From contig CAZDCZ010000042.1 in the NCBI GenBank assembly GCA_964504155.1, forward strand, positions 1 through 27,802: a stretch of DNA of 27,802 nucleotides, given 5' to 3'. Of this stretch, positions 8,648 through 17,516 are shown in pieces. Every line of letters starts with the position of its first letter. The first letter of the stretch is position 1. The notes beneath the pieces are model-generated. The model saw only the letters and a list, made by a program, of their open reading frames with translations, made no database searches and was not told where the DNA came from. A program made the position numbers and the translations under genes. Source of the DNA: CAZDCZ01 sp964504155. Lineage in GTDB: Bacteria > Bacteroidota > Bacteroidia > Bacteroidales > UBA12077.

Positions 8648-10954
8648 ATGAAAATAAAATTTAAAATACAACAAAAGCTGGTTTTGTATATATTGAGTGT
8701 TACACTATTAATATATGTTATAATTTTAGCTTTTATTAGTTTAAATGCCAGAAACCAAACATATAACGATGCTACAAAATTAGCCGATAGTTATGCTATT
8801 CAATATGCAAACCAAGTAGAATCAGCCTTAGAGTCGGAAATGTCTGCTGTTCGTACTTTAGCAGAAGCCGTTAGAGTATATAAACAGATCCCCGAAAAGG
8901 AATGGAAAGAAATATTCGGAAACATGTATGGAGAAGTGTTTCGAGAACATCCTCAGTTTTTTGGCATTTGGGATAGCTGGGAGTTAAGTAATATTGATAA
9001 AACATATACTAAATCATATGGTAGATACGTACATGAATTTTGGAGAGATAATGGTACTATAAAAAAGGGAATCTCATATAAAAGCATGGATGGAGATCCT
9101 GCTGATTATGCCAGACTTAAAGAAGATGCTATTGAGTCTATGGAAGAACCATATTTATATTCTTATACAGGAAATAAACAAGATGAGATTTTGATGTCGA
9201 GCCTAATAGCACCAATTCTGGAAAATAATAAGTTTATAGGTGTTGTTGGAGTTGACATATCTTGTGAGCGATTTCAAAAAATTGTTTCAGAAATTCACCC
9301 ATTTGAAGGAAGTAATGTTTTTTTGTTGTCGTACGGAGGCTTATTTGTTGGTCATTCAAATGGAGAGCTTATTGGTCAGTCATTTTCTGATTATAGCTAC
9401 GACGAAAATAAAGAGTTTGAAGTGATTAAAAAGATTAAAGAAAAAAAAGCTTTTAATTATGTAAAAACAAATGCCGATGGAAGCGAATCATATGTTACAT
9501 ACGTTCCAATTCAAGTTGGAAATTCAAAATTTTCATGGGCATTAGCTATATCGTTTCCATTAGAAATAATACAACAAAAAGCCCAAAATGATTTTATAAG
9601 AAACACAATTATTGGAATAATTGCATTTTTAGTTTTAGGAATTGTTGTGTGGTTTCTTACAAGACGAATAACAAAACCTGTAGTTAAATTTACTGAATTA
9701 TTAAATGAACTTTCAATCGGACATATAGATAATTCATCGGATATAGTAATAAATTCGGGAGACGAAATAGAAGAAATGAGTAATGCTTTAAGTAAATCAA
9801 TTATTGCATTAAATGAAAAGGCCGGTTTTTCTAAAAATATTGGCGAAGGGAAACTAGATTCTGAACTTAAAATATTAAGCGATAAAGATATTCTGGGAAA
9901 GTCTTTGGTTGAAATGAGAAATAGTTTAATTAAGGCTAAAGAAGAAGAGAAAATAAGAAAAATAGAAGATGGAAAACGTACATGGGCAAATGAAGGTTTA
10001 GCAAAATTCGCCGATATATTACGACAAAATAATGATGATTTTACAGAGTTGTCAAATCAAATTATTCAGAATCTTGTAAATTATCTTAATGCAAATCAAG
10101 GAGGTTTATTTGTAATAAATAAAGATAAAGATGAAGACAATAGTATTCAACTGTTATCGGCATTTGCTTATGATAGAAGAAAATATATTAAAAAAGAAAT
10201 CGAAATGGGAGAAGGTCTTATAGGTACTTGTGCTCAAGAGAAAAAGACAATCTATATGACAGATATTCCTCAAGATTATATATCTATAACTTCCGGCTTA
10301 GGTGGAGCAAATCCGGGAAGCTTACTTATTGTCCCATTAAAATTAGACGATAATGTATTAGGTATTGTTGAAATAGCATCGTTTAAAGAAATAGAAAAAC
10401 ACGAAATAAAATTTGTCGAGAAAGTTGCAGAGAGTATTGCGGCAACATTATCGGCTGTAAGAGTAAATATTCGAACAGCAGAATTACTTGAAAAATCGCA
10501 GCAACAAGCCGAAGAAATGGCTGCCCAAGAAGAAGAAATGCGTCAAAACATGGAAGAACTTCAAGCAACACAAGAAGAATCGTTACGAAAGAGTACAGAA
10601 TCTGATGGCTTAATTGATGCTTTAAATAATTCAAGCTTCGTTATCGAATATAATCTAGATGGATATATTACCGATATTAACGATAATTATTCAAAACTTT
10701 TGGGTATTACTAAAGATGAAATTGTTGGAACCCATCACTCAGGAAATGTTAAATTCTCTGAAGAACAAAGAGAAAATTATAAGCAATTCTGGAACGATTT
10801 GAAAATGGGAAAAATCAGAAAAGAAATAACAGAAGTTGATGTTAATGGGAAGAAATATAAATTTTCCGAGACATATACTCCAATAAAAAATGCCGATGAT
10901 GAAATAACTAAAATCTTAAAAATTTCGAATAATATAACCGAATTTAATGGATAG
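8648..10954 (+). CDS. Tandem receptor 3: Cache-HAMP-GAF-coiled coil-PAS protein
   Basis: Third paralogue, 768 aa, with the same order of TM1, dCache_1-like sensor, TM2, HAMP, GAF, coiled coil and PAS. It keeps EFWRD (130-134), EEPY (166-169) and VDIS (202-205), so its sensor resembles receptor 1 more than receptor 2. Its C-terminal PAS (GTHHSGNVKF and FWNDLKMGK blocks) is instead closest to receptor 2. This mosaic pattern suggests stepwise duplication, or later divergence of the receptor 1 PAS. As in the others, no kinase, cyclase, phosphatase or MCP domain follows. A gap of 280 bp separates it from the bactofilin gene, so it is probably the last gene of the receptor unit. I saw no convincing terminator. 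Confidence 0.92.
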   Translation: MKIKFKIQQKLVLYILSVTLLIYVIILAFISLNARNQTYNDATKLADSYAIQYANQVESALESEMSAVRTLAEAVRVYKQIPEKEWKEIFGNMYGEVFREHPQFFGIWDSWELSNIDKTYTKSYGRYVHEFWRDNGTIKKGISYKSMDGDPADYARLKEDAIESMEEPYLYSYTGNKQDEILMSSLIAPILENNKFIGVVGVDISCERFQKIVSEIHPFEGSNVFLLSYGGLFVGHSNGELIGQSFSDYSYDENKEFEVIKKIKEKKAFNYVKTNADGSESYVTYVPIQVGNSKFSWALAISFPLEIIQQKAQNDFIRNTIIGIIAFLVLGIVVWFLTRRITKPVVKFTELLNELSIGHIDNSSDIVINSGDEIEEMSNALSKSIIALNEKAGFSKNIGEGKLDSELKILSDKDILGKSLVEMRNSLIKAKEEEKIRKIEDGKRTWANEGLAKFADILRQNNDDFTELSNQIIQNLVNYLNANQGGLFVINKDKDEDNSIQLLSAFAYDRRKYIKKEIEMGEGLIGTCAQEKKTIYMTDIPQDYISITSGLGGANPGSLLIVPLKLDDNVLGIVEIASFKEIEKHEIKFVEKVAESIAATLSAVRVNIRTAELLEKSQQQAEEMAAQEEEMRQNMEELQATQEESLRKSTESDGLIDALNNSSFVIEYNLDGYITDINDNYSKLLGITKDEIVGTHHSGNVKFSEEQRENYKQFWNDLKMGKIRKEITEVDVNGKKYKFSETYTPIKNADDEITKILKISNNITEFNG

Positions 10955-11168
10955 TTAAATTGTTCGTTTATTTATATTAAATGCTTTGTTTTTAAACAAT
11001 AAAAATTACTAAAAAGTGTTATATAATTTCAAAATCACTAATCATCCTATGACCATTATATTTTAGATTTATAATAAAAATAATTAGTTACGTTAAGTCA
11101 TTATATTTTGATAGAAGATAGAGATAAAATTATTTTAAAAATTTAAAAATATCTGAATTATAATTTCA

Positions 11169-11176
11169 TATATTTG
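11169..11176 (+). promoter_or_regulatory. Promoter -7 element TATATTTG upstream of bactofilin
   Basis: TATATTTG matches the Bacteroidota sigma-ABfr -7 consensus TAnnTTTG. It lies 58 bp before the bactofilin start in an otherwise empty AT-rich gap. No clear TTG-type -33 element is visible, which lowers certainty. It would drive bactofilin, atpZ and the four-helix membrane protein. Confidence 0.5.
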
Positions 11177-11234
11177 TAACTTAAAATTTTTAAAGTAAGC
11201 AATAGATGTATTTAATAATAAAGAATCTAAAAAA

Positions 11235-11627
11235 ATGGCAAAAATTATAGAAACAGAAAATCATGCTATAAACTTAATTGGAGTAGGAACAGAAATAATA
11301 GGCGATATTAAGTCGAATAGCGATTTGCGTATTGATGGAACATTAAACGGAAATTTAGAAACTAAAGGAAAATTAGTTATTGGAGAAACAGGAAAAATTA
11401 AAGGAGAAATTATCTGCAAAAATTCCGATATTTTAGGACTTGTTGAAGGAAAAATAAAAGTTCTGGAACTACTTTCTTTAAAAGCTACTGCAAAAATCCT
11501 TGGTGATATTTCTACTAAAAGACTGGCTATTGAACCAGGTTCTAAGTTTACGGGGAGTTGTTTTATGAACGAACAAGTGCCTTTTAATGAAGAAAAAAGA
11601 GAAAACAAATTTAAAGCTAAAGAATAA
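11235..11627 (+). CDS. Bactofilin (polymer-forming cytoskeletal protein)
   Basis: Cytoplasmic protein of 130 aa. After about 12 residues, INLIGVGTEIIGDIKSNSDL opens a repetitive right-handed beta-helix with short Gly/Ile/Val-rich turns (RIDGTLNGNLETKG, KLVIGETGKIKGEI). This is the classic bactofilin (DUF583) pattern, and the length is usual for the family. Bactofilins polymerise without nucleotide and act as scaffolds at membranes or cell-wall growth sites. Its 3' end overlaps the atpZ-like start by 41 nt in another frame, so translation is probably coupled. In Bacteroidota a bactofilin gene commonly leads the F-type ATP synthase operon. Here the same leader precedes a V/A-type ATPase instead. 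Confidence 0.93.
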   Translation: MAKIIETENHAINLIGVGTEIIGDIKSNSDLRIDGTLNGNLETKGKLVIGETGKIKGEIICKNSDILGLVEGKIKVLELLSLKATAKILGDISTKRLAIEPGSKFTGSCFMNEQVPFNEEKRENKFKAKE

Positions 11628-11820
11628 AGTAAATCAATACTTAAAGTATTCCAACCTTGCTTTTCAGATGATAGCAATTATTATGGTTGGAGTGTTTGGA
11701 GGAATTAAATTAGATAATTTAATTCAAAAAATAGAATTTCCTTTATTTACATTTGTTCTTACAATATTAGGAATTATATTAGCTATATACTATGCAATTA
11801 AAGATTTTATGAAAAAATAA
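11587..11820 (+). CDS. AtpZ/AtpI-family small membrane protein
   Basis: Protein of 77 aa with a basic N terminus and two membrane helices at about 23-42 and 52-71. The first helix ends in GVFGGIKLDN, a GxxxG-like stretch followed by a conserved polar LD pair, typical of AtpZ (the ATPase_gene1 family). AtpZ is encoded at the start of many F-type ATP synthase operons and has been linked to Mg2+/Ca2+ supply or assembly of the enzyme. The ATG at 11587 lies inside the bactofilin gene and gives the usual short lysine-rich N terminus, so I accept the overlap. The next gene starts 1 bp after its stop. No F-type subunits follow, so it is either an orphaned relic or serves the V-type enzyme. Confidence 0.82.
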   Translation: MKKKEKTNLKLKNKVNQYLKYSNLAFQMIAIIMVGVFGGIKLDNLIQKIEFPLFTFVLTILGIILAIYYAIKDFMKK

Positions 11821-11821
11821 T

Positions 11822-12208
11822 ATGGGAAAGGAATTTAAAACATTTTTAATTAGAGAAGCAATACTAACTAGTATTATTATTGCTATTGGATTTATTATTT
11901 TTAGCACATTTCTAAAAACTTATTATCTCCCGGTTTATTTTATTATTCTTGCCGTAGTCTCTATTTTAACCGCTCTTTTTTATTGGGGATTGTTAAAAAA
12001 CAGCAAAGAAAATTCCGTGAAATTTATTTCCAGCTTTATGTTGTACAGCGGAATTAAGATGATAGCATATTTAGTGTTTATTACTTCATACGTTTTTACG
12101 TTTAAAGAAAAAGCCACATACTTTCTTATTGTGTTTAGTGTTTTATATATTATTTATACAGCTTTCGATGTTTTTTTAATGTATAAGAATTTTAAAAGTA
12201 ATCAATAA
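11822..12208 (+). CDS. Four-helix membrane protein, ATP synthase protein I-like
   Basis: Protein of 128 aa with four predicted membrane helices at about 11-31, 34-57, 70-91 and 98-120 and almost no soluble part. Size, topology and position directly after atpZ match the poorly annotated AtpI-like protein between atpZ and the a-subunit gene in F-type operons of this phylum. AtpI helps assemble the c-ring in some bacteria. There is no sequence motif that proves the family, so the call rests mainly on topology and neighbourhood. It is followed by 146 bp of non-coding DNA with a promoter, and then by V-type subunit E. Confidence 0.65.
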   Translation: MGKEFKTFLIREAILTSIIIAIGFIIFSTFLKTYYLPVYFIILAVVSILTALFYWGLLKNSKENSVKFISSFMLYSGIKMIAYLVFITSYVFTFKEKATYFLIVFSVLYIIYTAFDVFLMYKNFKSNQ

Positions 12209-12310
12209 AAGCGTTAAAAAAATAACAATAAAATTTGTCATTCTGAAATTGAAAATATATTTTTATCGGGAAATATTTCCATAATTATAAAAAATTAGTA
12301 TAAGAAAAAT

Positions 12311-12318
12311 TATATTTG
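12311..12318 (+). promoter_or_regulatory. Promoter -7 element TATATTTG upstream of the V-type ATPase operon
   Basis: TATATTTG, matching TAnnTTTG, lies 36 bp before the subunit E start. The position suits an operon promoter with a leader of about 30 nt. No TTG-type -33 motif is evident. It separates V-ATPase expression from that of the bactofilin-atpZ leader, although read-through is possible because I see no terminator between them. Confidence 0.5.
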
Positions 12319-12354
12319 TAAATAAAAGTTTTAATAATATAGAGACATAAAATC

Positions 12355-12972
12355 ATGGAAAATAAACTTCAGGAATTAACCCAAAAGTTATATAACGAAG
12401 GAGTAGATAAAGCCAATAAAGAAGCAGAAGAGATTATTGCTAATGCTAAAAAAGATGCTGAAAAAATTCAAGTTCAAGCTCAGAAAAAAGCAAATACAAT
12501 AATCGAAGATGCTAATAAAAAAGCAGCTGATACTAAGAAAAATGTTGAAGCAGAACTTTCTCTTGCCGCAAGTCAAACAATAAGAACGATTAAACAAAAA
12601 ATCACAGATATTATTTCTTGCAAAGCTATAAGCCAACAAACAAAAAAAGCTTTTGATGAAAATACTTTTGTAAAAGAACTTATTAAAACGGTAGTTAATA
12701 ATTGGAATCCTACCAAAGATGAAGAAATAGATTTGTCGGTTCTTTTGCCTGAAAAATTAGAAAATGAGTTCGAGAAATATCTTGAAGAAAAAATAGGAAA
12801 AGAACTAAATGCCGGATTAGAATTGTCATTTTCTGATGCTATTAAAGGTGGTTTTAAAATTGGCCCTGCCGACGGATCTTATAAAATTAGTTTTTCTGAA
12901 GAAGATTTTGAAAATTTCTTTAAAATATATTTAAGACCAAAAACAATAGAAATACTTTATCAAGGAGAATAA
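12355..12972 (+). CDS. atpE: V/A-type ATPase subunit E (peripheral stalk)
   Basis: Protein of 205 aa. The first ~95 residues are a charged, Ala/Lys/Glu-rich helix with heptad character (KANKEAEEIIANAKKDAEKI), as expected for the stalk helix of subunit E. The C-terminal ~100 residues form a globular part with ELNAGLELSFSDAIKGGFKI, a block typical of family E C-terminal domains. Subunit E holds the A3B3 head against rotation. It is first in the seven-gene bacterial operon E-DUF2764-A-B-D-I-K. No separate G/H partner gene is present here, which is usual for this operon type. The product is unrelated to the F-type c subunit, which shares the symbol atpE. Confidence 0.88.
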   Translation: MENKLQELTQKLYNEGVDKANKEAEEIIANAKKDAEKIQVQAQKKANTIIEDANKKAADTKKNVEAELSLAASQTIRTIKQKITDIISCKAISQQTKKAFDENTFVKELIKTVVNNWNPTKDEEIDLSVLLPEKLENEFEKYLEEKIGKELNAGLELSFSDAIKGGFKIGPADGSYKISFSEEDFENFFKIYLRPKTIEILYQGE

Positions 12973-12975
12973 AAT

Positions 12976-13824
12976 ATGTTTCGAAATTATTATCATTGCT
13001 TAGTAGCAGGATTACCAGAGCTTTTTCTCGATGAAACCGAACTTTCTTTTTCCTTAATAGAGTTTAAAGATGTTCTTGCTTCTGAATTGCATCAGTCAGA
13101 TTATAAGCTTGTGCAAACGATTTTCCTTCCTTACGATAATATGAATCTTTTAAATGTTCTTCAAGAAAAGTACGATAATTTCGATAAACTTGGAAACTTT
13201 TCTCTAGAACAACTCGAAAACGAACTTACCGAAGATGCAGAGAATATTCTTCCTGCATATATGTATGAGTTTGTTAAAATGTATAAAAACGAAGATATTA
13301 CTGTCGAGAAAGCATGGGAGAATATTATTACCGAAATGTATCACGAATATATTCAAACTAATGTTAAAAATAAGTTTCTAAAACAGTGGTTTGATTATAA
13401 AATTAATATAGAAAATATCCTATCAGCTATTAATTGCCGAAAGTATAACCTCGATAAAGAAAAACAAATTATCGGAAACAATTTTGTTACTAAGGCAATT
13501 CTCAATAGTAATTCAAAAGACTTTGGATTAGAAGTTGATATCCCTTATATTAGTCAATTAATAACATTATCTGAAAAAAATAATGTTTTGGCTAAAGAAA
13601 AGGAAATTGATAAAATGAAATGGGATATGATAGAAGAACTTAGTCTTTTCGACTATTTTTCTATCGAAATTATTTTAGCATATTTATTAAAATTAGATAT
13701 TGCATACAGATGGCTTAAACTCGATTACGATACCGGAAAACAGATGTTTGAGCAAATAGTTGACGATTTAAAATTAAGTTACGAATTTCCTAAAGAATTT
13801 TCAGTAAATGAAAGCAAAAGATAA
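12976..13824 (+). CDS. DUF2764 protein of V-type ATPase operon, possible C-like subunit
   Basis: Mostly helical, acidic cytoplasmic protein of 282 aa that begins MFRNYYHCLVAGLPEL. This matches the DUF2764 proteins always found between E and A in V-ATPase operons of Bacteroidota, Chlamydiae and spirochaetes. Its place in the operon is that of subunit C (the archaeal/bacterial d-like collar) in other A/V-ATPases. No recognisable C gene exists here, so I infer that it may be a divergent C-like connector between rotor and ring. A ribosome binding site AAGGAG (12962-12967) precedes the ATG. Its 3' end overlaps the subunit A start by 17 nt, which suggests translational coupling. Confidence 0.85.
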   Translation: MFRNYYHCLVAGLPELFLDETELSFSLIEFKDVLASELHQSDYKLVQTIFLPYDNMNLLNVLQEKYDNFDKLGNFSLEQLENELTEDAENILPAYMYEFVKMYKNEDITVEKAWENIITEMYHEYIQTNVKNKFLKQWFDYKINIENILSAINCRKYNLDKEKQIIGNNFVTKAILNSNSKDFGLEVDIPYISQLITLSEKNNVLAKEKEIDKMKWDMIEELSLFDYFSIEIILAYLLKLDIAYRWLKLDYDTGKQMFEQIVDDLKLSYEFPKEFSVNESKR

Positions 13825-15580
13825 TATTACAAAAGGTAAAGTTGCAGGTATCATAGCCAATCTGGTATTTGTTGATGTTGACGGTCCTGTACATCAAAAT
13901 GAGATATGTTATATCGATTTAGATGGTACTAAATTAATGGCTGAGGTTATTAAAGTAGTAGGAAAACAAGCTTATGTGCAAGTTTTCGAAAGTACTCGTG
14001 GTTTAAAAACTGGGAAAACAGTTGATTTCTCAGGTCATATGCTTGAAGTAAAATTGGGACCCGGAATTTTATCAAAGAATTATGATGGACTTCAGAACGA
14101 TCTCGACAAAATGGATGGAGTTTTTCTTAAAAGAGGAGAACAAACAAATCCGTTAGACGACAATAAAAAATGGACGTTCAAACCACTTGCTAAAACCGGA
14201 GATATTGTTGAAGCAGGAAGTTGGTTGGGCGAAGTTAAAGAAAACTGGATGCCTCACAAAATAATGGTTCCTTTTAAATTCGAAGGAAAATTTACTGTTA
14301 AAAAAGTTGTCGGAAATGGCGAGTATGTTATTAATGATACTATAGCTGTAATTACCGATAAAGATGGTAAAGATATAGATGTAACTATGGTGCAGAATTG
14401 GCCGGTAAAAATACCAATTAAAGCTTATGTTAATAAACCTCGCCCATTTAAATTAATGGAAACAGGAGTTCGCACAATCGACACCTTAAATCCAATAGCC
14501 GAAGGAGGTACAGGGTTTATTCCGGGCCCATTTGGTACAGGAAAAACAGTACTGCAACACGGACTTTCAAAACAAGCTGAAGCCGATATTATTATTTTTG
14601 CTGCGTGTGGCGAACGTGCTAATGAAGTTGTTGAAATTTTTGCAGAATTCCCCAAGATAAAAGACCCTCGTACCGGACGAATGTTGATGGAACGTACTAT
14701 AATTATTGCAAATACATCAAATATGCCTGTTGCCGCTCGTGAAGCATCTGTATATACCGCAATGACAATTGCTGAATATTATCGAGCAATGGGATTAAGA
14801 ATCCTTATGCTTGCCGATTCAACATCACGTTGGGCTCAAGCATTACGCGAAATGTCGAATAGAATGGAAGAACTTCCCGGTCCCGATGCATTCCCTATGG
14901 ATTTACCAGCCATTATTTCAAATTTTTATTCAAGAGCAGGATTTGTTTATTTAAATAATAAAGAAACCGGGTCAATTACTTTTATTGGAACAGTTTCGCC
15001 TGCCGGAGGGAACCTTAAAGAACCGGTAACCGAATCAACAAAAAAAGCAGCTCGTTGTTTTTATGCTCTTTCTCAAGATAGAGCCGATAGCAAAAGATAT
15101 CCTGCTATCGATGCAATCGACAGTTATTCTAAATATGCCGAATATCCGGAGATTGAAGAATATATGAGAAAAAATATTGATAAAGATTGGCCCGAAAAAT
15201 TAAGCCTTGTAAAAAACATCCTAATTAGAGGTCGAGAAGCTCACGAGCAGATTAATATCCTTGGAGACGATGGAGTGCCTATTGATTATCATGAAAGATT
15301 CTGGAAAGCCGAAGTGATTGATTTTGTAATCCTTCAGCAAGATGCTTTCGATAAAATTGATGCTTCTACTCCTTTATCTCGTCAAAAATATATGTTAAAT
15401 CTTGTATTAGATATTTATAATACAAAATTCTCTTTCGAGTCATTCGAAGATGTTTCAAGATTCTTTAAAAAGTTAATAAATCAGATGAGACAAATGAATT
15501 ATTCAAAATTTGATTCAGAGAATTTTGCAAATTACGAGAACGAACTTAAGTTACAAATTCAAGAAAAAAAGACTGCATAA
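13808..15580 (+). CDS. atpA: V/A-type ATPase catalytic subunit A
   Basis: Catalytic subunit of the A3B3 head, 590 aa, the usual length. The Walker A loop is GPFGTGKT (240-247), with the catalytic Lys246. The conserved FAACGERANEVVE block supplies the A-type Glu of the active site, and TSRWAQALREMSNRMEELPG follows further on. An insertion of about 80-100 residues before the P-loop (around 105-200, containing WMPH) is the bulge domain that separates V/A-type A subunits from F-type beta. The gene overlaps the DUF2764 stop by 17 nt, and its own stop overlaps the B start (TAATG). It couples ATP hydrolysis or synthesis to rotation of D and the K ring. Confidence 0.97.
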   Translation: MKAKDNITKGKVAGIIANLVFVDVDGPVHQNEICYIDLDGTKLMAEVIKVVGKQAYVQVFESTRGLKTGKTVDFSGHMLEVKLGPGILSKNYDGLQNDLDKMDGVFLKRGEQTNPLDDNKKWTFKPLAKTGDIVEAGSWLGEVKENWMPHKIMVPFKFEGKFTVKKVVGNGEYVINDTIAVITDKDGKDIDVTMVQNWPVKIPIKAYVNKPRPFKLMETGVRTIDTLNPIAEGGTGFIPGPFGTGKTVLQHGLSKQAEADIIIFAACGERANEVVEIFAEFPKIKDPRTGRMLMERTIIIANTSNMPVAAREASVYTAMTIAEYYRAMGLRILMLADSTSRWAQALREMSNRMEELPGPDAFPMDLPAIISNFYSRAGFVYLNNKETGSITFIGTVSPAGGNLKEPVTESTKKAARCFYALSQDRADSKRYPAIDAIDSYSKYAEYPEIEEYMRKNIDKDWPEKLSLVKNILIRGREAHEQINILGDDGVPIDYHERFWKAEVIDFVILQQDAFDKIDASTPLSRQKYMLNLVLDIYNTKFSFESFEDVSRFFKKLINQMRQMNYSKFDSENFANYENELKLQIQEKKTA

Positions 15581-16911
15581 TGGAAACAAAAGCTTTTCAA
15601 AAAATCTATACAAAGATTACTCAAATTACTAAAGCTACATGCTCCTTAAAGGCCACAGGGATTGGTTACGAAGAAATGGCCTTAGTTAATGGCAGATTAG
15701 CCCAAGTTGTAAAAATTATAGAAGAAGATATTACTCTTCAAATTTTTTCGGGAACAGAAGGTATTCCTACAAATGCAGAAATAATTTTTCTCGGGAAACC
15801 TCCGGTTTTAAAAGTGAGCGATGAACTTGCAGGAAGATTCTTTAATGCTTACGGAGACCCTATTGACGGAGGTCCTAAAGTAGAAGGAAAAGAAGTACAG
15901 ATTGGTGGACCTTCGGTAAACCCTGTACGAAGAAAACAACCTTCAGAATTTATTCCTACCGGAATTGCCGGTATCGACCTGAATAATGCTTTAGTTACCG
16001 GACAAAAAATACCGTTTTTTGCCGATCCTGACCAACCATATAACCAAGTAATGGCAAATGTAGCTCTTAGAGCCGATGCCGATAAGATTATTCTTGGAGG
16101 AATGGGCTTAACAAACGACGATTATCTATTCTATAAAAATACATTCGATAATGCAGGAGCTCTCGAACGCATTATTAGTTTCGTAAATACTACAGAAAAC
16201 CCTCCTGTGGAGCGTCTTCTTGTACCCGATATGGCACTTACTACTGCAGAATATTTTGCCGTAGAAAAACAAGAAAAAGTTCTTGTGCTTTTAACAGATA
16301 TGACATTATATGCCGATGCTTTAAGTATTGTTTCTAATAGGATGGATCAAATACCTTCTAAAGACAGTATGCCGGGTTCTTTATATAGCGATTTAGCTAA
16401 AATTTACGAGAAAGCTGTGCAATTTCCCGACGGAGGATCAATTACAATTATTGCTGTTACAACATTGTCGGGGGGAGATATTACTCACGCTATTCCTGAT
16501 AATACAGGATATATAACCGAAGGACAATTATTCTTAAGAAAAGATACCGATGTAGGAAAAGTTATTATCGATCCTTTTAGAAGCCTTTCTCGTTTAAAAC
16601 AATTAGTTATAGGTAAAAAAACTCGAGAAGATCATCCTCAGGTTATGAATGCAGCTGTTCGATTATATGCCGATGCAGCTTCAGCAAAAACAAAACTCGA
16701 GAATGGATTTGAACTTACCGATTACGACGAAAGAACAATAGATTTTGCTAAAGACTATTCTAAGGAACTTCTTGCAATTGATATAAATGTTGATGTTGAT
16801 AGTATGTTAAATACTAGTTGGAGACTTTTTAATAAACATTTTAATCCTGTTGAAGTAGGTATTAAACAAGATGTGATTGATAAATATTGGTCAAAGAATG
16901 GCGATAAATAA
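15580..16911 (+). CDS. atpB: V/A-type ATPase regulatory subunit B
   Basis: Non-catalytic head subunit, 443 aa. Its N-terminal barrel (residues ~1-75) is followed by the blocks GRFFNAYGDPIDGG and RRKQPSEFIPTGIAGIDLNN. Where subunit A has its P-loop, this protein reads GQKIPFFADPDQPYNQ with no GxxxxGKT, as expected for B. The conserved MTLYADALSIVSNRMDQIPS and the SLYSDLAKIYEKA block support the family. It forms the alternating B positions of the A3B3 ring and binds the peripheral stalk. The start codon overlaps the A stop by one nucleotide, so translation is probably coupled. The product should not be confused with the F-type a subunit, also called atpB. Confidence 0.96.
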   Translation: METKAFQKIYTKITQITKATCSLKATGIGYEEMALVNGRLAQVVKIIEEDITLQIFSGTEGIPTNAEIIFLGKPPVLKVSDELAGRFFNAYGDPIDGGPKVEGKEVQIGGPSVNPVRRKQPSEFIPTGIAGIDLNNALVTGQKIPFFADPDQPYNQVMANVALRADADKIILGGMGLTNDDYLFYKNTFDNAGALERIISFVNTTENPPVERLLVPDMALTTAEYFAVEKQEKVLVLLTDMTLYADALSIVSNRMDQIPSKDSMPGSLYSDLAKIYEKAVQFPDGGSITIIAVTTLSGGDITHAIPDNTGYITEGQLFLRKDTDVGKVIIDPFRSLSRLKQLVIGKKTREDHPQVMNAAVRLYADAASAKTKLENGFELTDYDERTIDFAKDYSKELLAIDINVDVDSMLNTSWRLFNKHFNPVEVGIKQDVIDKYWSKNGDK

Positions 16912-16916
16912 TAATT

Positions 16917-17516
16917 ATGGCAATAAAATTTCAATATAATAAAACTTCCTTACAAGGCTTAAATAAGCAACTTAAAATACGTGTCAGAGCTTTGCCTACT
17001 TTGCAGAGTAAAGAATCGGCTTTAAGAATGGAAGTTAAAAAAGCAAAGAAAGAATCTGAAGAACTTGAACAAGAACTAAGAAGACATATGCAAGCATATG
17101 ATAATATGGTTCGTCTTTGGGGAGAGTTTGATAAGAAATTAATATCTATTAAAGATGTTAAATTATCGGTAAAGAAAATTGCCGGTACTAAAACACCTAT
17201 ACTCGACGATATTATTTTAAATATAAAAGAATTTAGCCTTTTTAATAAGCCTGTTTGGTTTAGTCAAGGAATAAAAATTATAGAAGATCTGATTAAAATA
17301 TCTATAGAAAGCGAAGTTTTTTATAGAAAAATGGAATTGCTAAATTATGCTAGAAAAAAGACAACTCAAAAAGTTAATCTTTACGAAAAAGTCCAAATTC
17401 CGGGATACGAAGAAGCAATTCAAAAAGTAAAACGTTTTCTCGAAGACGAAGAAAATCTTTCTAAATCATCGCAGAAAATTGTTAAGAAACGACAACAGCA
17501 GAAGGAGGTAGCATAA
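16917..17516 (+). CDS. atpD: V/A-type ATPase subunit D (central rotor shaft)
   Basis: Protein of 199 aa formed largely of two long helices, about 10-75 and 130-195, separated by a short central part. This is the antiparallel coiled coil of the rotor shaft that sits inside the A3B3 ring. The N terminus (KFQYNKTSLQGLNKQLKIRV) and KESALRMEVKKAKKE match family D. It turns with the K ring and transmits torque. The gene lies 5 bp after B. Its last codons contain the strong AAGGAGGT ribosome binding site for the following I gene. No small F subunit gene, which normally caps the shaft in A-type enzymes, is present. Confidence 0.9.
   Translation: MAIKFQYNKTSLQGLNKQLKIRVRALPTLQSKESALRMEVKKAKKESEELEQELRRHMQAYDNMVRLWGEFDKKLISIKDVKLSVKKIAGTKTPILDDIILNIKEFSLFNKPVWFSQGIKIIEDLIKISIESEVFYRKMELLNYARKKTTQKVNLYEKVQIPGYEEAIQKVKRFLEDEENLSKSSQKIVKKRQQQKEVA
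17502..17509 (+). promoter_or_regulatory. Strong Shine-Dalgarno site for subunit I
   Basis: AAGGAGGT is a full-length match to the anti-Shine-Dalgarno complement, 6 nt before the ATG at 17516 and inside the end of the D gene. Such sites are rare in Bacteroidota and are absent before most genes in this window. It fixes the subunit I start. Confidence 0.8.

Noticed and set aside
3897..10954. The three receptors as methyl-accepting chemotaxis proteins
   Set aside because: Cache and HAMP suggest this, but the long MCP hairpin with its conserved tip is absent; GAF, coil and PAS follow instead.
10959..11000. Possible terminator after receptor 3 (ATTGTT / AACAAT arms)
   Set aside because: The arms pair over only six A/T-rich bases with a 30-nt loop and a poor T-run, too weak to call.
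11261..11677. Open frame of 138 codons on the minus strand opposite bactofilin
   Set aside because: It lies fully across the clear bactofilin and atpZ-like genes, its translation is Ser/Pro/Ile-rich without any domain, and the bactofilin pattern on the plus strand is unmistakable.
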